A stretch of DNA of 64,000 bases from Sphingomonas azotifigens NBRC 15497 (GCF_002091475.1 NZ_BCTR01000035.1:1-64000), one strand, 5' to 3'. Counted from the stretch's first letter, positions 1 through 9,053 are shown. Numbers and translations: made by a program. The notes: a model not told the origin generated them from the sequence alone.

Positions 1-26
1 TCCACCACGCCGCTGGCGCGGCGCGG

Positions 27-54
27 TCCCCCTCCCCCGCTTCGCGGGAGAGGA
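27..54. repeat. Partial GC-rich intergenic repeat (family B)
   Basis: A C-rich run followed by the palindromic core CCGCTTCGCGGG and a purine-rich flank. It looks like one arm of the family B inverted repeats found at four other intergenic places in this window; the other arm would lie outside the window. Confidence 0.4.
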
Positions 55-80
55 AATGCTCTGGTGGGAAATGCCGCCTG

Positions 81-117
81 AAAAGAAAAAGCCCCCGCCG
101 TTACCGGCAGGGGCCCT
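81..117 (-). terminator. Intrinsic terminator of typA
   Basis: Read on the minus strand, a 10-bp stem with one mismatch and a GTAA loop is followed by TTTTTCTTTT. It lies 23 bases beyond the typA stop codon and fits a Rho-independent terminator. Confidence 0.85.
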
Positions 118-139
118 TTCTTCACCGTAGCAGCGTCGC

Positions 140-1981
140 TTACGCGGCCGACTTCGCCCGGCTCTGGCGCTTGCGCTCGTTCGGATCGAGGAAGCGCTTG
201 CGCAGGCGGATGTTCTTCGGGGTCACTTCCACCATCTCGTCGTCGTCGATGTACGCGATGGCCTGTTCCAGCGTCATCTTCTTCGGCGGAGTCAGGCGGA
301 TCGCGTCGTCCTTGCCGCCCGAGGCGCGGAAGTTGGTCAGCTGCTTCGCCTTCATCGGGTTGACCTCGAGGTCTTCCGTCTTGGCGTTCTCGCCGATGAT
401 CATGCCCTCGTACAGGGCCTCACCGTGACCGACGAACAGGATGCCGCGCTCTTCGAGCGGACCCAGCGCATAGCCCTGGGCTTCGCCGGCGCCGTTGGAG
501 ATCAGCACGCCGTTCTTGCGGCCTTCGATCTTGCCCTTGTACGGCCCATACTTCTCGAACAGCCGGTTCATGATGCCGGTGCCGCGGGTGTCCGACAGGA
601 ACTCGCCGTGATAGCCGATCAGGCCGCGCGACGGCGCCGAGAAGGTGATGCGGGTCTTGCCGCCACCGCTCGGACGCATGTCGGTCATCTCGGCCTTGCG
701 CTGGTTCATCTTGTCGACGACCGTGCCCGAGAATTCCTCGTCCACGTCGATCACGACGGTCTCGTACGGCTCTTCACGGCCGTTCTCGCCGTCGCGGAAC
801 AGCACGCGCGGACGGCTGATGCCGAGCTCGAAGCCCTCGCGGCGCATCGTCTCGATCAGCACGCCCAGCTGAAGCTCGCCGCGGCCGGCGACTTCGAAGC
901 TGTCCTTCTCGTCGCTCTCGGTGATCTTGATCGCGACGTTCGATTCCGCCTCGCGGAACAGGCGGTCGCGGATCATGCGGCTGGTCACCTTGCTGCCCTC
1001 GCGGCCCGCCATCGGCGAGTCGTTGACCGCGAAGCGCATCGACAGCGTCGGCGGATCGATCGGCTGCGCCTGGAGCGGCACGCTGACCGAGGTGTCGGCG
1101 ATGGTGTTCGACACGGTGGCGACGGCAAGGCCGGCGAGGCTGATGATGTCGCCCGCCTTGGCTTCTTCCACCGGCACGCGCTCGAGCCCGCGGAACGACA
1201 TGATCTTCGAGGCGCGACCGGTCTCGATGATGTTGCCGTCGTTATCCAGCGCGTGGATCGCCTGGTTCATGCGCACCGTGCCGCTCTCGACGCGGCCGGT
1301 GAGGATGCGGCCGAGGAAGTTGTCGCGGTCGAGCAGCGTCACCAGGAACTTGAACTCGGCGTCCGGGTCCACCTGGGGCGGCGGCACATGGTCGACGATC
1401 TTCTGGAACAGCGGGGTCAGCGTGCCCTCGCGCGCTTCGGGATCGTCCGAGGCATAGCCGTTGCGGCCCGAGGCGTAGAGCACCGGGAAGTCGAGCTGCT
1501 CGTCGGTCGCTTCCAGCGTCACGAACAGGTCGAACACTTCGTCGAGCACTTCCTGCACGCGCGAATCGGCACGGTCGATCTTGTTGACGACCACGATCGG
1601 GCGCAGGCCCAGCTTCAGCGCCTTGCCGGTGACGAACTTGGTCTGCGGCATCGCGCCTTCGGACGAATCGACCAGCAGGATCACGCCGTCGACCATGCTC
1701 AAGATGCGCTCCACCTCGCCGCCGAAGTCGGCGTGGCCGGGCGTGTCGACGATGTTGATGCGGATGCTGTTCTCTTCCGTGCCGTCGGGCGACCAGTCGA
1801 CCGAGGTCGGCTTGGCGAGAATCGTGATCCCCCGCTCCTTTTCGAGGTCGTTCGAGTCCATCGCACGCTCTTCGACGCGCTGGTTGTCGCGGAAGGTGCC
1901 GGACTGGCGGAAGAGCTGGTCGACGAGGGTGGTCTTGCCATGGTCGACGTGTGCGATGATCGCCACGTTACGGAGGTTCAT
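140..1981 (-). CDS. typA: Translational GTPase TypA/BipA
   Basis: Ribosome-associated GTPase of the EF-G-like family, linked to ribosome assembly and stress or cold adaptation. The 613-residue product has the P-loop AHVDHGKT (residues 10-17), the switch sequence RGITI, DTPGH and NKID, followed by EF-G-like domains and the TypA-specific C-terminal domain. Length is normal for the family. The open frame runs much further upstream, but I choose ATG at 1981 because it begins the conserved [16 protein letters not shown] sequence and has AGGAAA upstream. It stands alone, is divergent from telA, and ends at a strong terminator. Confidence 0.95.
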   Translation of the reverse strand: MNLRNVAIIAHVDHGKTTLVDQLFRQSGTFRDNQRVEERAMDSNDLEKERGITILAKPTSVDWSPDGTEENSIRINIVDTPGHADFGGEVERILSMVDGVILLVDSSEGAMPQTKFVTGKALKLGLRPIVVVNKIDRADSRVQEVLDEVFDLFVTLEATDEQLDFPVLYASGRNGYASDDPEAREGTLTPLFQKIVDHVPPPQVDPDAEFKFLVTLLDRDNFLGRILTGRVESGTVRMNQAIHALDNDGNIIETGRASKIMSFRGLERVPVEEAKAGDIISLAGLAVATVSNTIADTSVSVPLQAQPIDPPTLSMRFAVNDSPMAGREGSKVTSRMIRDRLFREAESNVAIKITESDEKDSFEVAGRGELQLGVLIETMRREGFELGISRPRVLFRDGENGREEPYETVVIDVDEEFSGTVVDKMNQRKAEMTDMRPSGGGKTRITFSAPSRGLIGYHGEFLSDTRGTGIMNRLFEKYGPYKGKIEGRKNGVLISNGAGEAQGYALGPLEERGILFVGHGEALYEGMIIGENAKTEDLEVNPMKAKQLTNFRASGGKDDAIRLTPPKKMTLEQAIAYIDDDEMVEVTPKNIRLRKRFLDPNERKRQSRAKSAA

Positions 1982-2170
1982 GCGATTTCCTGATTGGCGC
2001 GGAAGCGCGCGTACGGGCGGGCCCATAGCGGAAATGGTGCGTCGCGGGAAGGCCCCTGCTACAAACGGCATTCCCGTTGAAACACATAGTGCCATAGCCA
2101 TATACCACACTTGCGGGATACGTGCTTCGCCTGCATGGTTATCCCTACGGAGTTGGAGAGAGAAGCAACG

Positions 2171-3376
2171 ATGGCGACTGTGACCGAAACCGCAGAACAG
2201 GGTCTGGTGCTCACGCCCCCGGATCCCGTCCCCGCCGTGGCGCCCGAAAAGGCCGCCGGGCTGGTGCCGGTCGAAGACACCAAGAAGAGCGAGCTCGACA
2301 AGCGCGTCGACGGCTTCATCGACGATCTGATCGCGCAGGACGTGAATTCGCCCGAATTCGGCAAGCGCGTCGATGCGATCGCCGCTATGGGCCAGAAGGA
2401 AATCCGCGATGCCGCCGGCCAGTCCAACCGCTTCCTCGATCGCCCGGTGCGCGCGATGGGCAATGACAGCGGCGTCGGCGCCGACCTGCTCGCGCTGCGC
2501 AAGACGGTGGAAGACCTCGATCCCTCGCGCAACGGCAAGCTGATCGGCGGCAAGGACGGCTTCCTCTCGAAGATCTTCGGCGGCGGCGCGCTGACCAACT
2601 ATTTCCGCAAATACCAGTCGTCGCAGAGCCACATCAACGGCATCCTCAAGAGCCTCGCCAACGGCAAGGACGAGCTGCTGCAGGACAATGCCGCGATCGC
2701 CACCGAGCGCGCCAATCTGTGGAACGCGATGGGTCGCCTCGAGCAGATGATCTATCTCTCCAAGGCGATGGACGCGAAGCTGGAGGACAAGGCCAACGAG
2801 CTGGATCACACCGATCCCGCCAAGGCCAAGGCGATCCGCGAGACCGCGCTCTTCTATGTCCGCCAGCGCACCCAGGACCTGCTGACGCAGATGGCGGTGA
2901 CGGTGCAGGGCTATCTCGCGCTCGATCTGGTCAAGAAGAACAATGTCGAGCTGATCAAGGGCGTCGACCGCGCCTCGACCACCACCGTTTCGGCGCTACG
3001 TACCGCGGTGACCGTCGCGCAGGCGCTGAACAACCAGAAGCTGGTGCTCGACCAGATCACCGCGCTCAACACCACGACCGCCAACCTGATCGAATCGACC
3101 GGCCAGCTGCTCAAGAGCCAGACCGCCGCGATCCACGAACAGGCGGCGAGCTCGACCATCCCGGTCGAAACGCTGCAGCGCGCCTTCCAGAACATCTACG
3201 ACACGATGGATGCGATCGACACCTTCAAGCTCAAGGCGCTCGACAGCATGAAGACGACGGTCAACACGCTGTCGAACGAAGTCGAAAAGTCGAAGGGCTA
3301 TATCGCGCGCGCCGAGGGGGCCGAGCAGAACCGGCTGAGCGGCCCGGCGGACGGTTTCAAGCTGGAGGCGATGTAA
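2171..3376 (+). CDS. TelA-family toxic anion resistance protein
   Basis: Cytosolic, mainly helical 401-residue protein of the TelA/KlaA family, named for plasmid tellurite resistance; its biochemical role is not settled. The recognisable part is the C-terminal half, with [13 protein letters not shown] and later [16 protein letters not shown]. An alanine/proline-rich N-terminus precedes it. ATG at 2171 is preferred over an in-frame codon at 2111 because GGAGAG lies just upstream. The next gene starts 6 bases after the stop, so the two are probably cotranscribed. In Bacillus a TelA homologue (YaaN) lies beside XpaC, a similar pairing. Confidence 0.85.
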   Translation: MATVTETAEQGLVLTPPDPVPAVAPEKAAGLVPVEDTKKSELDKRVDGFIDDLIAQDVNSPEFGKRVDAIAAMGQKEIRDAAGQSNRFLDRPVRAMGNDSGVGADLLALRKTVEDLDPSRNGKLIGGKDGFLSKIFGGGALTNYFRKYQSSQSHINGILKSLANGKDELLQDNAAIATERANLWNAMGRLEQMIYLSKAMDAKLEDKANELDHTDPAKAKAIRETALFYVRQRTQDLLTQMAVTVQGYLALDLVKKNNVELIKGVDRASTTTVSALRTAVTVAQALNNQKLVLDQITALNTTTANLIESTGQLLKSQTAAIHEQAASSTIPVETLQRAFQNIYDTMDAIDTFKLKALDSMKTTVNTLSNEVEKSKGYIARAEGAEQNRLSGPADGFKLEAM

Positions 3377-3382
3377 GCCGCG

Positions 3383-4093
3383 ATGCCGAGTGACGTGGAC
3401 CGCCTGCTCGCCCGCGGCGAGGAACTGATCGAGCGTTCGCGCGCCCGCACCGAAGGCGCGCTCGCCACCCGCACCCGCAAGCGGCGCGAGGCGGAGATCC
3501 TCGCGCGGCTGGGCCGGATCGCGGCGGCGGATGCGGTGATCGTCATCGCCGCGATCGTCATCGGCATGTTCATGCCGCTCGGCATGTTCGGCGCGCTGGC
3601 GGTGATGGCGCTGCTGATTCTCGCCACCCTGCTGTTCGCTTCGCTGCCGGTGACCAGCGCACCGCGCGTCGAGCAGCTGGTGCAGGTGCCGCTCAAGGCG
3701 CTGCCGTCCACTACCGAACGCTGGCTGGAGACGCAGCGGCTGGCGCTGCCGGCCCCGGCGCGCACGCTGGTCGACTCGATCGGGGTGAAGCTGGAGACGC
3801 TGGCGCCGCAGCTCGCCCGGCTGGACGAGTCCTCCCCCGCCGCCAACGAAGTCCGCAAGCTGATCGGCGAGCAGCTGCCCGAGCTGGTCAAGGGCTATGG
3901 CCGCGTGCCGGAGCCGCTCCGCACCGTACCGCGCAACGGCATGACGCCCGACCAGCAGCTGGCGCAAGGGCTGCAGGTGATCGACGAGGAAATCGCCGAA
4001 ATGACCGCACAGCTGGCGCAGGGCGATCTCGACGCGCTGGCGACGCGCGGCAACTTCCTGCAGATCAAGTACAAGGACGACGAGCTGGGCTAA
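3383..4093 (+). CDS. Membrane protein, XpaC-like candidate
   Basis: A 236-residue protein with a charged N-terminal helix, two adjacent hydrophobic segments (about residues 49-68 and 70-92), then a helical cytosolic tail ending NFLQIKYKDDELG. I do not recognise it firmly. Its place directly after telA, its two-helix anchor and its helical tail resemble the XpaC/Halogen_Hydrol family that pairs with TelA proteins in Firmicutes. The family name, from bromochloroindolyl phosphate hydrolysis, should not be taken as a demonstrated enzymatic activity. The family call is inference from context. Confidence 0.7.
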   Translation: MPSDVDRLLARGEELIERSRARTEGALATRTRKRREAEILARLGRIAAADAVIVIAAIVIGMFMPLGMFGALAVMALLILATLLFASLPVTSAPRVEQLVQVPLKALPSTTERWLETQRLALPAPARTLVDSIGVKLETLAPQLARLDESSPAANEVRKLIGEQLPELVKGYGRVPEPLRTVPRNGMTPDQQLAQGLQVIDEEIAEMTAQLAQGDLDALATRGNFLQIKYKDDELG

Positions 4094-4097
4094 GCCC

Positions 4098-4283
4098 TCA
4101 GAACAGCGCGAGCACGTAGCGGATCAGGTCGGCGATCCCGCTCGCGCTGACCGGCAGCAGCAGCAGGACCAGCGCGTAGACCAGAAACATCCGCGTCAGG
4201 AATCGCTCGCGCCGTCCGGGCGGTGCCGGGACGGGCGGACGCGGCTCGGGCCGCGGCCAGACGCGATTCTCGTCGAAGAACAT
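4098..4283 (-). CDS. Small single-pass membrane protein (61 aa)
   Basis: Begins MFFDENRVWPRPEPRPPVPA: a short acidic start, a proline/arginine-rich stretch, then one strong hydrophobic helix (about residues 32-47) and a short tail with IADLIRYVLALF. No known family recognised. The frame is open much further upstream, but the upstream residues look non-coding and the plus strand there carries a separate receiver gene. It is convergent with the XpaC-like gene, 4 bases apart, and divergent from the receiver gene. Cytosolic proline-rich tail with a membrane anchor is a prediction. Confidence 0.55.
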   Translation of the reverse strand: MFFDENRVWPRPEPRPPVPAPPGRRERFLTRMFLVYALVLLLLPVSASGIADLIRYVLALF

Positions 4284-4427
4284 CGAGGGCGAAGGTGCCG
4301 CATGCGCGGTCCGCCCGCAACCGCCCCTTGGGCCAGCCGAGCGCGCGATCGGACCGGACGACCCTAGGAGATTTGCGTAGAGACCGCGCCGCCGCGCCAT
4401 GGCAGGCGAAGCGATCAGGCTTGCTCG

Positions 4428-4799
4428 ATGACCAGCGCACTCCCCGCCGAACGCCCCAGCGTGTTGCTCGTCGAAGACGATGACGGGGTGCGTCGGTCGA
4501 CCCAGTTGCTCCTCCACGGCCATGGCTATCATGTCCGCGCGCATAGCGTCGCCGCCGCCTCGCTTGCCGATCCCACCGCGCTGGCCGCAACCTATCTGGT
4601 CGCCGATTACTGCTTGCCCGACGGCGACGGCATCCAGTTGCTGCGCGACCTGCAGGCACGCGGCTGGACCGGCCGCGCTGTGCTGATGACCGGCTATCCG
4701 AGCCCGGGCCTCTCGGCCGAAGCCGCGGCGACCGGCTATGCCGCGCTGCTCGAGAAGCCGCTGCGCACCTATGAGCTGCTCGACGCGCTGGACGCGTGA
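4428..4799 (+). CDS. Single-domain response regulator (receiver only)
   Basis: A 123-residue stand-alone REC domain with acidic pocket EDDDG (residues 16-20), phospho-acceptor Asp60 in LVADYCLPDGDG, Thr88 in LMTGY and Lys110 in LLEKPL. The VRRSTQLLL stretch is typical of FixJ-type receivers. No output domain and no kinase is adjacent, so it may act as a phosphate sink or regulate a partner by direct binding. No clear ribosome-binding site was identified. Confidence 0.85.
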   Translation: MTSALPAERPSVLLVEDDDGVRRSTQLLLHGHGYHVRAHSVAAASLADPTALAATYLVADYCLPDGDGIQLLRDLQARGWTGRAVLMTGYPSPGLSAEAAATGYAALLEKPLRTYELLDALDA

Positions 4800-4855
4800 G
4801 GCTGACGACTGCTTCCCGGCCGACGGGAGGGCTATCGGATGTAGCCACCCTGTCG

Positions 4856-4953
4856 CGTCATCCCCGCGGAAGCGAAGGATCCATTGGCGCTGATGCGGCG
4901 GTTCTTTCCCCAAGCGTCCTGGCAAATGGATTCTCGCCTTCGCGGGAATGACG
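4856..4953. repeat. Intergenic inverted repeat, family A (copy 1)
   Basis: Two arms, CGTCATCCCCGCGGAAGCGA and its imperfect reverse complement ending GGGAATGACG, flank a spacer, with GGATCCATT/AATGGATT at the inner ends. It is the most diverged of five family A copies in this window. It sits in the 246-base gap between the receiver gene and the CDF transporter, with no coding sequence. Confidence 0.8.
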
Positions 4954-5045
4954 GCAGTCGTTGAGGCGCCCGCACCCACGAGTTCTCGGCACATCGGGGA
5001 ATGGGCGCCGTTCAATCCTCCCCCGGCCAGGGGGAGGGTACGTCG

Positions 5046-5987
5046 CTAGATCACCACCTCGGCGTCCGCGCGCTTCTCGGGGCGGATGTAGATCGAGCTC
5101 AGCTGGGGCAGCGCTGCCTTGAGCCGCGCCTCGATCCGCTCGATCAGCGTCTCGGCCTCGCCCATCGCCAGCGCGTCGTCGAAATCGGCGCTGATCGCCA
5201 CGAACACCTTGTCCGGCGCGGTGTGGATGGTGCGGACATGGTTGACGCCGGTGATGCGCGGCTCGGCCTCCAGCATCGCGCGGACCTGGGCGATCAGGTC
5301 CGGATTGGCGCGCTCGCCGATCAGCAGGCCCTTGGCCTCGCGGGCGAGCAGCGTCGCGACCGCCGCCAGGATCAGCCCGATCGCGATCGAGGCGGCGCCG
5401 TCGATCCGCGGATCCTGCCAGGCATGGCTGGCCCACACGCCCAGGCCCGCGACGATCAGTCCGGCAAGCGCCGCCGAGTCCTCGAACAGCACGATGAACC
5501 CGGCGGGATCCTTCGATTCGCGGATGGCCTTCCACCAGCCGCAGTCGCCCTTGCTTGCGCGGAACTCGCGGATGGCGATCACCCAGCTGGTCCCCTCCAT
5601 CGCGGTGGCGATGCCGAGCACGACATAGTTGACCAGCGGATCGCGCAGCGGCTCCGGATCGAGGATGTGGAGATAGCCTTCGTACACCGACACACCGGCG
5701 CCCAGCCCGAAGATCAGGATCGCGACAACGAAGGCCCAGAAATAGAGTTCGCGGCCATAGCCGAAGGGGTGTTCGGCATCGGGCGGCCGATTGGCGCGCC
5801 GCTGGCCGTAGAGCAGCAGGATCTGGTTGAGGCTGTCGACCAGGCTATGGACGCCCTCGGTGAGCATCGAGGACGACGCGGTAATCGCCGCCGCGACGAA
5901 CTTCGCGACGGCGATTCCGATGTTTGCGGCCAGCGCCGCGTAGAGCACGATATTGGCGCGCCAGCCCGACGCGGGAGACGCGGCCAT
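5046..5987 (-). CDS. Cation diffusion facilitator family transporter
   Basis: Inner-membrane divalent metal exporter (Zn, Fe, Co or Mn, probably proton-coupled). The 313-residue protein has several membrane helices, the CDF metal-site motif HSLVD (His47, Asp51) after EGV, and a second acidic site in LFEDSAALAGL. A short cytosolic C-terminal domain includes the HxxRTIHT region. The arrangement resembles the SLC30A9/FieF-like branch. The metal cannot be told from sequence. It starts 11 bases after the stop of the upstream 126-residue gene, so the two are probably cotranscribed. Confidence 0.9.
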   Translation of the reverse strand: MAASPASGWRANIVLYAALAANIGIAVAKFVAAAITASSSMLTEGVHSLVDSLNQILLLYGQRRANRPPDAEHPFGYGRELYFWAFVVAILIFGLGAGVSVYEGYLHILDPEPLRDPLVNYVVLGIATAMEGTSWVIAIREFRASKGDCGWWKAIRESKDPAGFIVLFEDSAALAGLIVAGLGVWASHAWQDPRIDGAASIAIGLILAAVATLLAREAKGLLIGERANPDLIAQVRAMLEAEPRITGVNHVRTIHTAPDKVFVAISADFDDALAMGEAETLIERIEARLKAALPQLSSIYIRPEKRADAEVVI

Positions 5988-5998
5988 CCGTGCCTGCC

Positions 5999-6379
5999 TC
6001 AGTCGAGGCCGAGCTTGTGCAGCGCCTTGTCGACCAGACCGCGGTCGGGCTTGTCCTCGGCCTCGGCATGCTGCGCATCGGCAGGCGCCGCCTCGGCTCG
6101 GGCGGCTTCGGCCTGCGCATCATAGCCGGAGCTTTCCGGGATCTGATGGTTGTGGATCGGCTGGGTCGAGGCGGGCGGGTCCGAGGCGTCCATCGACTCG
6201 TCGAGTGCGCGATCGAGCCGCGCGTCCTTGCTCGCCGGATCGCGCGCGAGCCGCTCCTCGATCGAAGCATCGGTGCCGGCATCGGCGGAATGGGCCGGGC
6301 CCTTGTTTTCGTCGTCAGCCTGCGGGTCCGGTGCGACCGACATCCGGTCCATCGCGGGGTCGAGGGGATTGCTGGTCAT
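5999..6379 (-). CDS. Hydrophilic, low-complexity hypothetical protein
   Basis: 126 residues, very rich in Asp, Ala, Glu and Pro, with no hydrophobic segment; probably disordered apart from a short C-terminal helix (RGLVDKALHKLGLD). No known family recognised. The start has a strong AGGAGAG ribosome-binding site, which supports real translation. It lies just upstream of the CDF transporter on the same strand, but no functional link can be read from sequence. Confidence 0.7.
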   Translation of the reverse strand: MTSNPLDPAMDRMSVAPDPQADDENKGPAHSADAGTDASIEERLARDPASKDARLDRALDESMDASDPPASTQPIHNHQIPESSGYDAQAEAARAEAAPADAQHAEAEDKPDRGLVDKALHKLGLD

Positions 6380-6453
6380 GCTGCACTCTCCTGAGCGTTA
6401 CCCCGATTAAACGGACATGGCGGGATTCGCGTTCCGTCCCTGCAGGCGGGCGC

Positions 6454-6489
6454 AAAACAAAAGGCCCGGCGGATCGCTCCACCGGGCCC
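6454..6489 (-). terminator. Intrinsic terminator of the Bax-inhibitor-1 gene
   Basis: On the minus strand a 10-bp stem GGCCCGGTGG/CCGCCGGGCC (one G-T wobble) with a 6-base loop is followed by TTTTGTTTT, about 24 bases after the stop codon of the gene at 6513-7280. Confidence 0.85.
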
Positions 6490-6512
6490 TTGCTTGCCGT
6501 GTTCCGCGAAGA

Positions 6513-7280
6513 TCAGTCGCGCGAGCTGCCGAACAGGCGCAGCAGGAACAGGAACATGTTGATGAAGTCGAGATAGAGGTTCAGCGCCCCCATGATCGCG
6601 ACCTTGCCCTGCTCGCGGGTGCCCGCGACATAGCTGTAGATGCTCTTGATCTTCTGCGTGTCATAGGCGGTGAGGCCAGCGAAGATCAGCACGCCGACGG
6701 CGCTGATCACCAGGCTCATCATGCTCGACTGCAGAAAGAGGTTGACGACCGACGCGACGAGCAGCCCCACCAGACCAATGATCAGGAAGGTGCCGAAGCC
6801 CGACAGATCCTTCTTGGTGGTGTAGCCATAGAGGCTCAGCGCGCCGAAGCCGGCGGCGGTGCCGAAGAACACCTGCGCGATCGACATGTCGGTATAGGTG
6901 ACGAAGATCGTCGAGAGCGACGCGCCCAGCAGACCGGCATAGGCGAAGAACAGCGCCTTCAGCGTGCCTTCGGACATGCGGTTCTGGCCGAAGCTCATCG
7001 CGAACACGATCGCCAGCGGCGAGATCATCACGACCCAGCCGAGCAGCGTCGGCTGCAGCGACAGGCCGCGGCTGGTTTCCACCACCTGGAACAGCACGCG
7101 CTGCAGCGCATCGACCTTGCCGAAGGCAAGCGCGACGATGCCGGTCAGCAGCACGCCGGACAGCATGTAGTTGTAGACCGACAGCATGTACGACCGGAGC
7201 CCCGCGTCATGCGCCGCGGCGCGTGCACTCACGGTCGCGAAGGGCGACTCGTTCGTGCGGGGATCGGACCAGTTAGCCAT
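6513..7280 (-). CDS. Bax inhibitor-1/YccA family membrane protein
   Basis: A 255-residue inner-membrane protein with about seven hydrophobic helices of the BI-1/YccA/TMBIM type. Bacterial members include a pH-sensitive calcium leak channel and YccA, an FtsH modulator. The conserved late helices with the GALNLYLDFINMFLFLLRLF end are clear. ATG at 7280 is chosen over a longer frame because AAAGGAG lies upstream and MANWSDPRT is the usual kind of N-terminus. Monocistronic, with its own terminator. Confidence 0.9.
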   Translation of the reverse strand: MANWSDPRTNESPFATVSARAAAHDAGLRSYMLSVYNYMLSGVLLTGIVALAFGKVDALQRVLFQVVETSRGLSLQPTLLGWVVMISPLAIVFAMSFGQNRMSEGTLKALFFAYAGLLGASLSTIFVTYTDMSIAQVFFGTAAGFGALSLYGYTTKKDLSGFGTFLIIGLVGLLVASVVNLFLQSSMMSLVISAVGVLIFAGLTAYDTQKIKSIYSYVAGTREQGKVAIMGALNLYLDFINMFLFLLRLFGSSRD

Positions 7281-7441
7281 TCGAAAAACTCCTTTGACCG
7301 GCGCAATGCCGGATGCGGTGAATATCGGCCTCGGCACAGGGGTTTTCAAGCAAAACCGGGCGCAGCAACGTTTCGATACACAGTGTACCCACACTTCTCG
7401 TTCGCTTTGAACAAGCTAGCGCGTCCGCTAGAACTGCCGTG

Positions 7442-7978
7442 ATGCATCGTCTGTTCGTCGGCTTCCGCCCGCCCCCTGCGATTCGCGCACGACTGCTCGC
7501 GCTTGCCGGCGGCGTGCCCGGCGCGCGCTGGCAAAGCGACGACCAGCTCCACTGCACGCTGCGCTATATCGGCGAGGTCGATCGGCCGCTGGCGGAGGAT
7601 ATCGCGATCGCGCTGGGCAATGTCCGCTTCGCGCCGTTCGAGCTCGCACTCGCCGGGGTCGGCACCTTCGATACGCGCGGCCGCCCCAACGCGCTCTGGG
7701 CAGGGTTGCGCCCGCACGAGACCGTCACCCAGCTCCATCACAAGATCGACCAGGCGCTGGTGCGGACGGGCCTCGCCCCCGAAGGCCGCGCCTATCTGCC
7801 GCACGTCACGCTGGCGCGGATGAGCGCGGCGGCGGGCGCCACCGACCCGTTCTGCGAGACGCATGCCGGCCTGGCCAGCGCGCCGTTCCCCGTCGACCAT
7901 TTCCTGCTGTACGAAAGCCACCTCGGCCGCGAGGGCGCGAGCTACGAGGCAATAGAGCGTTACAAGCTGCTGGGCTGA
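7442..7978 (+). CDS. thpR: RNA 2',3'-cyclic phosphodiesterase (ThpR/LigT)
   Basis: 2H phosphoesterase that opens 2',3'-cyclic phosphate ends to 2'-phosphates in RNA. Both catalytic HxT motifs are present: HCTLRYIG near residue 38 and HVTLARM near residue 120. At 178 residues it has the normal family length. GTG at 7439, directly before the ATG, is an alternative start; neither has a clear ribosome-binding site. Its 3' end overlaps the end of the convergent tetR gene by 19 bases. Confidence 0.88.
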   Translation: MHRLFVGFRPPPAIRARLLALAGGVPGARWQSDDQLHCTLRYIGEVDRPLAEDIAIALGNVRFAPFELALAGVGTFDTRGRPNALWAGLRPHETVTQLHHKIDQALVRTGLAPEGRAYLPHVTLARMSAAAGATDPFCETHAGLASAPFPVDHFLLYESHLGREGASYEAIERYKLLG

Positions 7979-8517
7979 GCGCGCGCAATCCCGTCCGCCA
8001 CCAGCGCCATCGCGGCGGTGACGACGTCGTCTTCGGCCGGCACCTTGCCGTCGAGCGCCAAGGTCGACAGGCCGTGCACCACGCCCCAGGCAGCGAGCGT
8101 CGCCGGCCCGGCATCGCCGCCTGCCAGGCTGGCGACACGCCGGGTCAGGATCGCGAACGCCTCGCCATATTCCTTGGGCGCGACCGTGCAGCCCGGGTTG
8201 CCGCCGAACATCAGCCGGAACATCGCCGGATGTCCTTGCGCGAACCGGAAATAGGCAAGGCCCTGCGCGACCAGCGCCGCCTTGGCCGGCGTGGCGCGAT
8301 CCGCCTCGGTCAGCACCGCGGCGAGTTTGGCGAACCCCGCCTCCGCCACCGCGCCCAGCAGCGCCGCCTTGTCGGGAAAGTGCCGATAGGGCGCCATCGC
8401 CGACACGCCCGTCGCCTTGGCGAGCGCGCGCAGCGTCACCCCGCCCTCGCCCTGCTCGTCCAGAAGCACGGTCGCCGCGTCGATCAATCGTGCCCGTAAT
8501 CCTTCTGCCGGTTCCAT
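7960..8517 (-). CDS. TetR/AcrR family transcriptional regulator
   Basis: 185-residue repressor-type protein: N-terminal helix-turn-helix (TLRALAKATGVSAMAPYRHF, about residues 26-45) and a C-terminal ligand domain ending in the common WGVVHGLSTLALDGK region. ATG at 8517 places MEPAEGLRARL at the N-terminus; the longer frame would run through the operator region. It is divergent from the DUF4188 gene, and the 56-base gap holds a perfect palindrome, so it probably represses both itself and that gene. Confidence 0.9.
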   Translation of the reverse strand: MEPAEGLRARLIDAATVLLDEQGEGGVTLRALAKATGVSAMAPYRHFPDKAALLGAVAEAGFAKLAAVLTEADRATPAKAALVAQGLAYFRFAQGHPAMFRLMFGGNPGCTVAPKEYGEAFAILTRRVASLAGGDAGPATLAAWGVVHGLSTLALDGKVPAEDDVVTAAMALVADGIARAQPSSL

Positions 8518-8518
8518 C

Positions 8519-8562
8519 TTGTTTACACCGTAAACTTGTCCTACTGTGTACAGTGTAAACAA
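8519..8562. promoter_or_regulatory. Palindromic TetR-type operator region
   Basis: Perfect 10-bp inverted repeat TTGTTTACAC (8519-8528) / GTGTAAACAA (8553-8562). The left arm is also part of a smaller palindrome, GTTTAC-ACC-GTAAAC (8521-8535). A TGTACA core lies at about 8547. The region fills the gap between the divergent tetR and DUF4188 genes and comes within a few bases of the AGGAG of the latter. This is the classic place for a TetR operator. Confidence 0.7.
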
Positions 8563-8573
8563 GGAGACTCGCC

Positions 8574-9044
8574 ATGCAAGCCAATACGCTCCGCGAGACG
8601 GTCGATCTCGCTGCATATCCCGAACTGATCGTGGTGATTCTGGGGTTCAAGCTGCGCCGCTGGCGCGCGCTCCCCGCGATGATGCGGATCGGCAGGGGGC
8701 TCACCGACATCAAGAAGAACCCGCCCGACGGGCTGCTTGCGGAGGATGGCATGCTGTTCGGCTGGAACCATGTCGGCTTCCGCCAATATTGGCGCGACCT
8801 GCCGAGTCTGGAGGCGTTCACCCGCAGCGCGCCGCACAGCCTTTGGTGGCGCGATTTCCTGAAGGACCCGCAGGGTGCAGGATTCTGGCACGAAGCCTAT
8901 AGCGCACGCGGGATCGAGGCGGTGTACGTCAACCTGCCCGGCCAGCGGCTTGGCCTCGGCATGTTCGCGCCGATCGCCAAGCCGGTGGGCACGCTGATGT
9001 CGACCCGGCAGCGCCTCCATGCCCATGCGGGCACGGAGGGCTGA
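8574..9044 (+). CDS. DUF4188 (monooxygenase-like) protein
   Basis: 156 residues resembling the DUF4188 family of dimeric alpha+beta-barrel proteins, some labelled monooxygenase or aldoxime-dehydratase-like, with no proven reaction. Family-like signatures are the N-terminal VVILGFKLRRWRAL segment, WWRDFL and FWHEAYSARG-EAVYVNLPG. Strong ribosome-binding site AGGAG 7 bases before ATG. Its promoter overlaps the palindrome shared with the divergent TetR gene, which suggests induction by a small ligand. Substrate unknown. Confidence 0.75.
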   Translation: MQANTLRETVDLAAYPELIVVILGFKLRRWRALPAMMRIGRGLTDIKKNPPDGLLAEDGMLFGWNHVGFRQYWRDLPSLEAFTRSAPHSLWWRDFLKDPQGAGFWHEAYSARGIEAVYVNLPGQRLGLGMFAPIAKPVGTLMSTRQRLHAHAGTEG

Positions 9045-9053
9045 ACCGCATTC

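Noticed and set aside
425..1993. 522-residue open frame on the plus strand opposite typA
   Set aside because: Composition is His/Arg/Ala-rich without domains, typical of reading the complementary strand of a GC-rich gene.
1982..2809. Long upstream extension of the typA reading frame (to 2809)
   Set aside because: It runs antisense to telA, lacks family similarity, and the conserved TypA start with ribosome-binding site is at 1981.
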